A DNA stretch of 6,327 bases. Source: an uncultured Lactobacillus sp. Its GTDB lineage: Bacteria > Bacillota > Bacilli > Lactobacillales > Lactobacillaceae. Made by a program: the position numbers and the translations under genes. The DNA is taken from positions 1 through 6,327 of the forward strand of contig CAMXWI010000053.1 of NCBI GenBank assembly GCA_947252915.1. The letters run 5' to 3'. The notes below the pieces were generated by a model. That model ran no database searches. It had not been told where the DNA came from and saw only the letters and a list, made by a program, of their open reading frames with translations. Below are positions 1 to 6,279 of the stretch, piece after piece. Every line of letters begins with the position of its first letter. The first letter of the stretch is position 1.

Positions 1-18
1 TTATTTGGAGGAATTAAT

Positions 19-2031
19 ATGAGTGTTATCAAGCGATATAAATTGTACAAACAGAAAAAGCAATGGGTCATCGGCTGTTCTGCCTTCTTACTTTCTCTGA
101 CGATGGGGATGACGGTCGCACATGCTGATCAAACAAATTCAGCAACGCCGGCAACACCAACGACTAGTGATACGCAGAAAGACTTAACCACTAGTCAAGA
201 AAACAAACAAATTGTTACTTTATCTTCCACTGACGATGCATCAAATAGCACCAGTGCTGCGCAAACGTCACAGGAGAATGCTAATTCCCAGCCGGTTCTT
301 AACAATAATCAGCCGGTGGTAAATAACCAAACTGCTCCAGATAAAGAATACAACCGGGTTATTCATATCCAGGCCAGCGGTTTTGCCTATAATGGCCAAA
401 CTGTTAAGGAAACTGAACAAACCATTACCCAACAATCAGTGAATGGCCATTGGGACTCGTTTGATTGGACGTTGCCGACCGGTTATGTTCCGGACGGAAT
501 CGCAGTACCAAGTATTCACCTTGACGCTGCTGACAGTGTTACGGGTAACCAGGACCTTTATTTCCGTTACATTGCCCGGGTTACTATTTACTCGCTACCT
601 GATGGTGATCGTCCAATTATGAACGTCTACTTGGTTCAAAATGGTCACTCACTGACTATCCCCGATCAAAAATTAGCTCTGCCTTCTGGAGTACCAACCG
701 GATACCGACCATCGCTTCCCTTCGGAATTAATGATCAAATAATTGATCGTGATGGTAACTACTACCTGACTGGTGCGACAGTTACGACCGCAATTCAACG
801 GGGAACAATGGTTGTGACCTATCATGGTAGCAAAGGTTCCACCGAGGATTACAATTCAAACGCCAATAAAATCTACATGAGTGCTCCCGTAAACCTTGTT
901 TTTAAAGATATGAACGGCAACCTGTATAATGCCTACGCTGATAAACGACCATCTGGTAATGCTGTGACGGCGTTGACGCCACTGAATTATGGACAAACGT
1001 ATGACAAAACCGTTATTTATAATTTTGCTCTGCAGCAGCTTAGTCAATACCTTCAGAATGCTGGTGTATCGAGTGACAATTACCAAATTTATGGCTACTT
1101 TGGTAACGATGGTAAATTACATCAAATTAAGAGTAGCGATGACTACCCATTATTGGACGACACCGTTGGTAATGAGGATGGCCTTAATTACGAATTTGTT
1201 GTCATTAATAAACAATCGGGGGCTCTTCACCAAACACCACTTACCAAAACACGGACCATCAACGTTACGCAACCAAATGGTAATGTCGTCACAACTAAGC
1301 AAACTGTTCAATTCCAGCAGTTTGGCGATTATGATGCTATTACCGGCCAGTCACTAAACGATGCGCCTTGGAAGGTTTTGACGGGCAATAACTCGGCAGA
1401 TGAAAGTTCCTGGAGTGAATTAACTAACGACAACCATCAATGGGCTTCGTTTACGGCTCCAACCTACGCGGGTTATAAGCCAAGTCAGCCTGTTGTTGAA
1501 GCACAAACGGTTACTCCCAATTCTTCAGATACGGTTGTAAATATTGGTTACAGTCAAACCGATGTTCCAGAGAGTGTGCCTGACAAACCGGTTCTCAACA
1601 TAATTCGTTACGTTGATCAGGAAGGGAACGTTGTTAAAACCGACCATCAGGAAGGTAAGGAAAATGACCCGATTAAGCTTTCTTTACCAGATGGCTATCA
1701 TTATGTAGGCAGTCAACCAGTGCTGACCATCAGCGCGGAACACCCACTGCAGATAGTGCATGTGGCAAAGGACACAGTACCAACTCCACAAACGCCTGAT
1801 CAGCCGACGAAGCCAGATCATCAGTCAGAAAGTGTTGATGAGCAGACTGGTTTAACCTCAGCAAAGCCAGTCGTTCAACGTCAGACAGCTAGCAAAGGTG
1901 TTACTGCTTCAACAGAAGGACATGCTACCCAGTTGCCACAAACTGGTAACCAAAACAGTGTGCTCGCATTGCTTGGCTTAGCCAGTGCTAGTCTAGCCAT
2001 CTGCCTTGGCTTGGGTAAGAAGCGCGACTAG
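19..2031 (+). CDS. LPXTG-anchored surface protein with Mub/MucBP-like repeats
   Basis: A 670-residue secreted, sortase-anchored adhesin-like protein. The N-terminus has a KxYKxGKxW-type signal (K8-L-Y10-K11 to K14-Q-W16, with Lys in place of the usual Gly), a hydrophobic core at about 17-34 and a likely cleavage after AHA (36/37). Residues 37-108 are a Thr/Ser/Asn/Gln-rich low-complexity stalk. Residues 111-290 and 290-398 form two beta-rich blocks I cannot assign firmly, although phrases such as 'LPTGYVPDG' recall MucBP folds. Residues 409-513 resemble a Mub B2-like domain (TRTINVTQPNG start, TAPTYAGYKPS and AQTVTP signatures). Residues 523-584 resemble a MucBP unit (IIRYVDQEGN). A Pro/Thr/Gln-rich wall-spanning linker leads to LPQTG (639-643), a hydrophobic helix and a GKKRD tail, the standard sortase A sorting signal. 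A strong GGAGGA at 7-12, 6 nt from the ATG, fixes the start. Mucus or host-glycan binding is inferred from the family. No promoter is visible because only 18 upstream bases are present. Confidence 0.9.
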   Translation: MSVIKRYKLYKQKKQWVIGCSAFLLSLTMGMTVAHADQTNSATPATPTTSDTQKDLTTSQENKQIVTLSSTDDASNSTSAAQTSQENANSQPVLNNNQPVVNNQTAPDKEYNRVIHIQASGFAYNGQTVKETEQTITQQSVNGHWDSFDWTLPTGYVPDGIAVPSIHLDAADSVTGNQDLYFRYIARVTIYSLPDGDRPIMNVYLVQNGHSLTIPDQKLALPSGVPTGYRPSLPFGINDQIIDRDGNYYLTGATVTTAIQRGTMVVTYHGSKGSTEDYNSNANKIYMSAPVNLVFKDMNGNLYNAYADKRPSGNAVTALTPLNYGQTYDKTVIYNFALQQLSQYLQNAGVSSDNYQIYGYFGNDGKLHQIKSSDDYPLLDDTVGNEDGLNYEFVVINKQSGALHQTPLTKTRTINVTQPNGNVVTTKQTVQFQQFGDYDAITGQSLNDAPWKVLTGNNSADESSWSELTNDNHQWASFTAPTYAGYKPSQPVVEAQTVTPNSSDTVVNIGYSQTDVPESVPDKPVLNIIRYVDQEGNVVKTDHQEGKENDPIKLSLPDGYHYVGSQPVLTISAEHPLQIVHVAKDTVPTPQTPDQPTKPDHQSESVDEQTGLTSAKPVVQRQTASKGVTASTEGHATQLPQTGNQNSVLALLGLASASLAICLGLGKKRD

Positions 2032-2063
2032 ACGACTTTATGAAGCGTCAAAAATAATGTATG

Positions 2064-2100
2064 AAATGACTTTGAATGAACTCATTTGGAGTCATTTTTT
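2064..2100 (+). terminator. Rho-independent terminator of the surface-protein gene
   Basis: A 13-bp stem (2066-2078 with 2083-2095, including three G-U pairs) closes a 4-nt AACU loop. It is followed by a run of Ts at 2095-2100 and sits 32 nt after the stop codon. The preceding As at 2064-2065 can extend the stem into the T run. Its orientation fits termination of the plus-strand gene before it meets convergent ssrA. Confidence 0.8.
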
Positions 2101-2116
2101 ACTGAAAAAAATGTTT

Positions 2117-2152
2117 AAAAAAAGCGGACTGGAAAATTTTCCAGTCCGCTTT
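2117..2152 (-). terminator. Rho-independent terminator of ssrA
   Basis: Positions 2121-2152 are a perfect 32-bp palindrome (16 bp per arm, centred on AAAATTTT). Read on the minus strand it is a GC-rich hairpin followed by seven Us (2123-2117), beginning 8 nt past the mature tmRNA 3' end. The plus-strand side has only a poor T tail, so it mainly serves ssrA but may back up termination of the surface-protein gene. Confidence 0.88.
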
Positions 2153-2159
2153 GTCATTA

Positions 2160-2532
2160 TGGAGACGGCGGGGATCGAACCCGCGTCCGAGCATATTGCC
2201 ATCCTAATCTCTACACTCATAGATTAACTATTTAAAATTCGCTAATTAAAACGCCGCTAATCAAGGCACGCATAATCAGCTAGCTTGATGAATCTCTTTT
2301 ACTAATTACAAACGGAAATTAGTAACGTTAGTCCACTAAATATGAAACCCGGTAACTCACCGTGGACGAGCCCGGCCGGATTTACGCATGCTTACCGACT
2401 AGGCAGCGTATGCGTAAGCGTTTGAATTATTGTTTGCAGTTATAATTTAAAAACTGAGCGTTTTTACGAAGACGCAACCTTCGAAGTGCAATTAAGATTC
2501 AACCTATACCCGTCGAATCCAAAAACGTCCCC
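2160..2532 (-). ncRNA. ssrA: tmRNA (ssrA), one-piece transfer-messenger RNA
   Basis: About 373 nt, acting with SmpB in trans-translation to rescue stalled ribosomes and tag truncated proteins for proteolysis. On the minus strand the 5' end GGGGACG (2532-2526) pairs with the 3' CGTCTCC (2167-2161) to make the 7-bp acceptor stem with one G-U pair, leaving discriminator A at 2160. The T arm is GCGGG-TTCGATC-CCCGC, and the 5' side has the conserved GGATTCGACGGG element. The resume codon and tag reading frame lie at 2437-2399. The length is normal for a Firmicute one-piece tmRNA, with no sign of permutation. The bases after the discriminator read TAA and not CCA, so CCA must be added after transcription. 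It lies between its own promoter and terminator as a monocistronic unit. Exact ends are inferred from stem pairing. Confidence 0.96.
2399..2437 (-). other. tmRNA proteolysis-tag reading frame
   Basis: Within ssrA, the resume codon GCA (2437-2435) opens a 12-codon frame reading ANNNSNAYAYAA, then the stop TAG (2401-2399). With the alanine carried by the tmRNA the appended tag would be A-ANNNSNAYAYAA. The AYAYAA end resembles lactobacillus tags and provides the C-terminal small/hydrophobic degron recognised by ClpXP-type proteases. The choice of resume codon follows from the frame, the downstream stop and the Ala-Ala end. Confidence 0.9.
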
Positions 2533-2548
2533 AAAAGGTGTATTAAGT

Positions 2549-2577
2549 ATTATAGCAACAACCCACAGGAATTTCAA
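2549..2577 (-). promoter_or_regulatory. ssrA promoter (extended -10)
   Basis: On the minus strand, TTGAAA (2577-2572) and TATAAT (2554-2549) are separated by exactly 17 bp. A TGC immediately before TATAAT makes an extended -10. Transcription should start near 2542, about 10 nt upstream of the mature 5' end at 2532, which fits RNase P trimming. This is a near-consensus housekeeping sigma promoter, as expected for an abundant RNA. Confidence 0.88.
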
Positions 2578-2610
2578 AAAATTCAAGAAATCTTCATAGA
2601 CTTTGCAAAG
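2573..2610 (+). promoter_or_regulatory. Possible operator: TTCA direct repeats and CTTTGCAAAG palindrome
   Basis: TTCA occurs at 2573, 2582 and 2593 (steps of 9 and 11 bp), followed by a perfect 10-bp palindrome CTTTGCAAAG at 2601-2610, inside the spacer of the operon promoter. Direct repeats about one helical turn apart are the usual binding layout for OmpR-family regulators. The first repeat overlaps the divergent ssrA -35. In AT-rich DNA such short repeats can arise by chance, so this is only a candidate site. Confidence 0.3.
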
Positions 2611-2623
2611 AATTAATTATAAT
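2594..2623 (+). promoter_or_regulatory. Candidate promoter of the two-component operon
   Basis: A perfect -10 box TATAAT lies at 2618-2623, 32 nt before the response-regulator ATG. The -35 side is poor: TTCATA at 2594-2599 (18-bp spacer) or TAGACT at 2597-2602 (15-bp spacer). A strong -10 with a weak -35 suggests that an activator, possibly the operon's own regulator, assists transcription. That last point is inference. Confidence 0.6.
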
Positions 2624-2655
2624 GTAGAACTAAAGATGAAATAAGGGGTGTAATC

Positions 2656-3369
2656 ATGAACATATTAATGGTTGAAGATAATCACTCGGTTTGTGAAATG
2701 ATGGCAATGTTTTTTAAAAAGGAAAAGTGGACAGCTGAATTTGTGTATGATGGGGTAAAGGCAGTCGATAAATTTGATGAAGATCCTCAACAGTGGGATT
2801 TAGTATTACTAGATCTTAACTTGCCGAAAAAAGATGGGATGCAAGTAGCGGCCGATATTCGACGCATTTCACCAGAAGTGCCGATTATTATGTTGACGGC
2901 GCGGGATTCCGAAAGTGATCAAGTGTTAGGACTCGAAATGGGTGCGGATGAATATGTTACCAAGCCGTTTAGTCCGTTGACGCTAATTGCTCGTATTAAA
3001 GCATTGCACCGTCGGATTGCAATGGGCAATGTTGGCGGTAAGGAGTCAGCCAGTGAACCGGATTTTGATATTCAGACCCCGCACTTTAAATTAAATACGA
3101 AGACTCGGGAAGCCTTTTTAAATGATCAGCCAATTAAAGATTTAACTCCCAAAGAATTTGATTTGCTAAAGACTTTAGCTTCTAAACCTAAGCAAGTCTT
3201 TAGCCGGGAACAGTTACTGCAACTGGTTTGGAATTATGAATATTATGGCGACGAACGGACCGTGGATGCACACATTAAAAAATTGCGGCAAAAGATTGAA
3301 CAGGTCGGTCCGAAAGTCATTCAGACGGTTTGGGGTGTCGGCTATAAATTTGACGATAGTGAGGTCTAA
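2656..3369 (+). CDS. OmpR/PhoB-family response regulator
   Basis: A 237-residue cytoplasmic transcription factor, the output half of a two-component system. The receiver domain spans about 1-120, with the acidic pair E7/D8, phospho-acceptor D53 (VLLDLNLP), switch T81 (IIMLTA) and K103 (VTKPF), all present. A roughly 20-residue linker leads to an OmpR-type winged helix at about 140-232, with the LTPKEFDLL helix start (163-171), the recognition-helix region DERTVDAHIKKLRQKIE (199-215) and the wing ending VWGVGYKF. All key residues are intact and the length is typical. AGGGGTG at 2644-2650, 5 nt from the ATG, supports the start. It is cotranscribed with the kinase 5 bp downstream. The family is certain. 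The regulon is not readable from sequence, and I cannot place it in a named system such as CiaR or YclJ. Confidence 0.95.
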   Translation: MNILMVEDNHSVCEMMAMFFKKEKWTAEFVYDGVKAVDKFDEDPQQWDLVLLDLNLPKKDGMQVAADIRRISPEVPIIMLTARDSESDQVLGLEMGADEYVTKPFSPLTLIARIKALHRRIAMGNVGGKESASEPDFDIQTPHFKLNTKTREAFLNDQPIKDLTPKEFDLLKTLASKPKQVFSREQLLQLVWNYEYYGDERTVDAHIKKLRQKIEQVGPKVIQTVWGVGYKFDDSEV

Positions 3370-3374
3370 GGCCA

Positions 3375-4841
3375 ATGAAATTAATATGGCGGCAAATTCT
3401 CGGCTTTACCACGGTGGTGGTGGTGCTGTGTGCCATTTTAATGGTTTCATTCGTTAGTGTTGCTAATGAAACCATGTATCATCAGACATGGTTTCAACTC
3501 AGTCAATACGCAGATAGTCTCATTCAGGATGACGAAGTGATTATTAACCGGAAGACGAATCAAATTGTGGGGTTTCAGCAACAAGCGATCGATTCCAAAT
3601 CGAAATTATTGTCCCGGCAGAACGTTTATTTTGCGGTATTGGATGCAAAAGGTAATACTCGTTATGATAATAGTCAAGGATATTCAGCGCGGATTAATAA
3701 GCAGGATTGGAAAAAACTGCGGAAGGGCGAGATTATCAAAAAGCGAATTGCATACCCGGATGAAAAGGTGATGCAAAAAAAACACCAGAATGTACCGGTG
3801 CCACAAATGATTGGAATGCTTAAACCGTACTTCTTTAATCATAAATTAGTGGCGGTTGTTAACATTAGTACTTTCTCGTCGACTGCACGTCAGATTTATG
3901 GCCAGATTTTTCACCGAATGTTATGGGACTTTGTGATTGCGCTCGTGGTGGCCTTATTAGTTAGCTACGTTTTAGCACGATCATTAACTCGCCGAATCGA
4001 TAAGATGAAAACTGCGACAAATCAAATTGCTCAAGGTAATTATGATATTCATCTTTCCAGTCAAGGCAAGGATGAATTAGCTGAATTGAGTGAGAACTTC
4101 AATAAAATGGCGGATTCCTTACAGGCTTCGCAAGAAGAGATCAAGGAACAGGAAGAGCGGCGAAAAGAATTTCTCGCTGACGCAGCTCATGAAATGCGGA
4201 CGCCATTGACTACCATCAACGGCTTATTGGAAGGCTTAATTTATGATGCCATTCCGGAAGAGGACCGTAAGCATAGTCTAGAATTGATGCAGAAAGATAC
4301 GAAACGTTTAATCCGTTTGGTAAATGATAATTTGAACTATGAGAAGATTCGGACCAATCAAATTAAAATGGATCGACAAATTTTCGACGCGAGCGAAGTT
4401 TTGGCTAACTTGAAGGATCAATTGGAGCCTAACGCACGGGAACAGGGTGATCAAATTGTGATTCAGACTCCGCATCCTTTACGGACGTATGCCGACTATG
4501 ACCGGTTTGTGCAAATTATGTTTAACATTATTCAAAACGCGATTCAGTTTACGCAGCAAGGAAAGATTACGATCCGTGGGGAACGTCTCCCCCAAGGGGC
4601 GCAATTTACGATTCAGGATACAGGAATCGGGATGACGGAAGAACAATTAAAGAACATCTGGGAACGCTTTTATAAGGCTGACCGCTCCCGAATGAATACG
4701 AAGTATGGAGAATCTGGAATTGGATTGTCACTCGTTCGTCAATTAGTTAAATTACACCACGGTAAAATTACCGTTCAGAGTAAAGTCAACCGCGGGACGA
4801 CCTTTACTGTCTACTTTCCAGATCGTTCTGACGATAAGTGA
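3375..4841 (+). CDS. HAMP-domain sensor histidine kinase
   Basis: A 488-residue membrane kinase that should autophosphorylate and pass phosphate to D53 of the upstream regulator. It has TM1 at about 8-30, an extracytoplasmic sensor region of about 150 residues (31-183, rich in Lys and Gln, no recognised ligand fold), TM2 at about 184-203, a HAMP segment at about 200-252, and HisKA with H272 in AHEMRTPLT. The HATPase_c domain has an N box around N384/N388 (NIIQNA), a G1 box DTGIGM (415-420), an F box WERFYKADRS and a G2 box GESGIGLSL (445-453). Catalytic motifs are complete, so both kinase and phosphatase activity are plausible. The usual HAMP Arg-Pro is Arg-Arg here (206-207). The start is fixed by GAGG at 3361-3364, inside the end of the regulator gene, which suggests translational coupling. 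The stimulus is unknown; an envelope signal is a guess from topology. Confidence 0.95.
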   Translation: MKLIWRQILGFTTVVVVLCAILMVSFVSVANETMYHQTWFQLSQYADSLIQDDEVIINRKTNQIVGFQQQAIDSKSKLLSRQNVYFAVLDAKGNTRYDNSQGYSARINKQDWKKLRKGEIIKKRIAYPDEKVMQKKHQNVPVPQMIGMLKPYFFNHKLVAVVNISTFSSTARQIYGQIFHRMLWDFVIALVVALLVSYVLARSLTRRIDKMKTATNQIAQGNYDIHLSSQGKDELAELSENFNKMADSLQASQEEIKEQEERRKEFLADAAHEMRTPLTTINGLLEGLIYDAIPEEDRKHSLELMQKDTKRLIRLVNDNLNYEKIRTNQIKMDRQIFDASEVLANLKDQLEPNAREQGDQIVIQTPHPLRTYADYDRFVQIMFNIIQNAIQFTQQGKITIRGERLPQGAQFTIQDTGIGMTEEQLKNIWERFYKADRSRMNTKYGESGIGLSLVRQLVKLHHGKITVQSKVNRGTTFTVYFPDRSDDK

Positions 4842-4857
4842 AAAATAGAAAAACTTT

Positions 4858-4888
4858 ATGAAAGCGCTTGTCAATTGAGTGCTTTCAT
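4858..4888 (+). terminator. Hairpin after the two-component operon, probable terminator
   Basis: A 12-bp stem (4858-4869 with 4877-4888, two G-U pairs) has a 7-nt loop and begins 17 nt after the kinase stop. The plus-strand tail (TGTATCCTGTT) is T-poor, so termination may be partial and some read-through into the sugar transporter is possible. The same bases overlap a cre-like sequence and a candidate -35 box. Confidence 0.55.
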
Positions 4889-4896
4889 TGTATCCT
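4858..4896 (+). promoter_or_regulatory. Candidate promoter with cre-like site for the sugar transporter
   Basis: TTGTCA (4868-4873) and TATCCT (4891-4896), 17 bp apart, form a plausible promoter. An alternative -10, TATGAT at 4905-4910, has only the weak -35 TTTCAT at 4883-4888. ATGAAAGCGCTT at 4858-4869 matches the left part of CcpA cre consensuses (TGAAARCGYTT), but the right half (GTCA) is one base out of register. If bound, CcpA would cover the -35 and repress. The resemblance may simply reflect the terminator stem. Confidence 0.35.
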
Positions 4897-4935
4897 GTTA
4901 AAGTTATGATTTTAAGAGAGGGAGTTGAATAGTCA

Positions 4936-5796
4936 ATGGGTTATTTAATCGCTTTAATCCCAGCAGTTTGTTGGGGGATTATTCCATTATTTACGACAAA
5001 GGTTGGTGGTTCTTCCAGTAACCAAGTATTTGGGATTGGTTTAGGAGCACTGATTGTTTCAATAATTAGTATGTTATTGATGCGGCCGTCCATCGATTTA
5101 GTGCCATTTGTGGTGGCAGTTATTTCTGGAGCTTGTTGGTCAGTTGGCCAATTTGGTCAATTTGCTTCCATGAAAAAGATTGGGGTTTCTAACACCATGC
5201 CCCTCTCAACGGCTTTCCAATTAATTGGGAACACTTTAATTGGGGTATGTATTTTCCATGAATGGACGGGAACTAAGCAAGTTGTGATTGGTTTCATCGC
5301 TCTGGCACTGGTTGTGATTGGTGCGATGCTGACTTCCATCACAGACAAGTCGGCAGGTAAGTCAGTAACGATTAAGGATATCTTATTCTTACTGGTCACC
5401 ACCCTTGGTTACATTGTTTATTCTGCCTTCCCACGCTTCCCAGTGCTAGCACATACTGATTCCATTGCCATTTACCTACCGGAAACTATCGGTATCCTGC
5501 TTGGGGTAACTATCTACCAGCTGATGACTGAAGGCCCGAAAGTATTTAAACAGCGTGGTCAGTATGCAAACATCCTTTCCGGATTACTCTGGGGTGTAGC
5601 TGGATTAAGCTACATTTTTGGTGCCCGGGCAATTGGGATTACCGTTGCTTTCATCTTTAGTCAAATGAACGTCTTGATTTCTACATTAGGTGGGATTTAC
5701 TTCTTAAAAGAAACCAAGTCACCATTTGAAATGCGTTACACGATGATCGGACTATGTTTCGTTGTCGTGGGTGCAGTATTAACTGTCTTTGCTTAA
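4936..5796 (+). CDS. GRP-family sugar uptake protein (GlcU/RbsU type)
   Basis: A 286-residue integral membrane transporter of the glucose/ribose porter family within the drug/metabolite transporter superfamily. It moves a sugar by proton- or gradient-coupled uptake without phosphorylation. Ten hydrophobic segments are visible (about 2-20, 31-49, 55-75, 86-107, 114-134, 147-166, 176-196, 212-230, 233-254, 266-285). Family hallmarks are IPAVCWGIIPL at the N-terminus, SGACWSVGQFGQF (64-76), MPLSTAFQLIGNTLIGV (88-104) and a C-terminal FLKETK. The length is normal and the protein looks intact. An in-frame TAG at 4930-4932 rules out an earlier start. The SD AGGGAG (4919-4924) is 11 nt from the ATG, slightly long. 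It appears to be a monocistronic unit after the two-component operon, possibly under carbon control. Glucose versus ribose cannot be decided from sequence, so no symbol is given. Confidence 0.92.
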   Translation: MGYLIALIPAVCWGIIPLFTTKVGGSSSNQVFGIGLGALIVSIISMLLMRPSIDLVPFVVAVISGACWSVGQFGQFASMKKIGVSNTMPLSTAFQLIGNTLIGVCIFHEWTGTKQVVIGFIALALVVIGAMLTSITDKSAGKSVTIKDILFLLVTTLGYIVYSAFPRFPVLAHTDSIAIYLPETIGILLGVTIYQLMTEGPKVFKQRGQYANILSGLLWGVAGLSYIFGARAIGITVAFIFSQMNVLISTLGGIYFLKETKSPFEMRYTMIGLCFVVVGAVLTVFA

Positions 5797-5816
5797 CCAA
5801 AATCATGTTACGATCA

Positions 5817-5858
5817 AAAAAATCCAGTGTTCGAATTTTATCGAGCACTGGATTTTTT
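5817..5858. terminator. Bidirectional rho-independent terminator
   Basis: An 18-bp stem (5817-5834 with 5841-5858, one G-U pair) has a 6-nt ATTTTA loop. It carries AAAAAA on the left and TTTTTT on the right, so each strand ends with a U run. It lies 20 nt after the sugar transporter stop and 9 nt before the stop of the convergent permease, so it serves both genes. Confidence 0.9.
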
Positions 5859-5867
5859 GTTGCCTTA

Positions 5868-6279
5868 TTAATATTTGCTTTGACTGGTAACGGATGAACG
5901 GTAAAGCTGCAGGGCTGTCCAAAGACATACTAGTACGATCAACCACGTTAGTACTTTCATCGGCAGACTCTTTACAAAGGTTGCAGCAACATAAACCCCG
6001 AGGATCCCACCAATCAAGAAACCAAAAACGCCCCGGTAGGAAACCCGTTCTTCTTGAATAAAGTTGTAGCTGGCAACAGGCATCAAGAGGGCACAGGAAA
6101 GCATCATAATCGGGAACGCGGCGATTGGTTTCATCCCCAACAGGTACACTAAGACCATACATGGAGCGTACAATCCAACCCCTGCAGTCATCAGTACGCC
6201 AAGAATAAAGTTACCCACAATTCCAATCACTAATAACCAGCCATGCAAACCATAGGCGCTATTATCGGTGGCAATGAGG
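5868..6279 (-). CDS. TauE/SafE-family membrane permease, C-terminal part (truncated by contig end)
   Basis: About 136 genuine residues from the C-terminal half of a sulfite/organosulfonate exporter-like permease (the family is usually about 250-270 residues). At least four hydrophobic segments are visible. The stretch GIVGNFILGVLMTAGVGLYAPCM is typical of the second TauE/SafE repeat, followed by GMKPIAAFPIMM and GFLIGGILGVYVAATFVKSLP. The frame stays open to the end of the genomic sequence. The apparent ATG at 6296 and the residues MCIRDS lie in sequencing adapter, so the real start and N-terminal half are missing. Transcription converges on the sugar transporter and ends at the shared terminator. 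The substrate is unknown: sulfite, sulfoacetate and taurine-derived anions are family examples only. Confidence 0.85.

Noticed and set aside
37..350. Possible tandem repeats in the Thr/Asn/Gln-rich stalk
   Set aside because: The region is compositionally biased (repeated TSQEN, NNQPV-like words), but I find no regular repeat unit at the DNA level.
856..1357. Two frames of 76 and 122 codons inside the surface-protein gene
   Set aside because: They are alternative-frame shadows of an intact 670-residue protein. I see no ribosome binding site or recognisable domain for either.
2160..2190. tRNA-like T arm and acceptor end on the minus strand
   Set aside because: There is no D arm or anticodon arm next to it. 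Its acceptor partner is 365 nt away at 2526-2532, so it is the tRNA-like domain of tmRNA and not a separate tRNA.
2006..2227. 73-codon plus-strand frame ending in a METAGIEPASEHIA-type sequence
   Set aside because: It begins inside the surface-protein gene in another frame and runs across two terminators into the antisense of tmRNA. ETAGIEPASE is what the complement of a tmRNA/tRNA 3' end looks like when translated, a common false protein.
2533..2655. Riboswitch or leader RNA before the response regulator
   Set aside because: The predicted transcript leader from the TATAAT at 2618-2623 is only about 25 nt, too short for a riboswitch, and no attenuator hairpin is visible.
4842..4935. Small gene between the kinase and the sugar transporter
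   Set aside because: The 94-bp interval holds a hairpin, promoter elements and the ribosome binding site. No start codon with a credible reading frame is present.
5803..6162. 119-codon minus-strand frame overlapping the permease
   Set aside because: It is a shifted frame of the TauE/SafE-like gene, runs through the strong bidirectional terminator, and its product is Cys/Trp/Arg-rich with no family resemblance.
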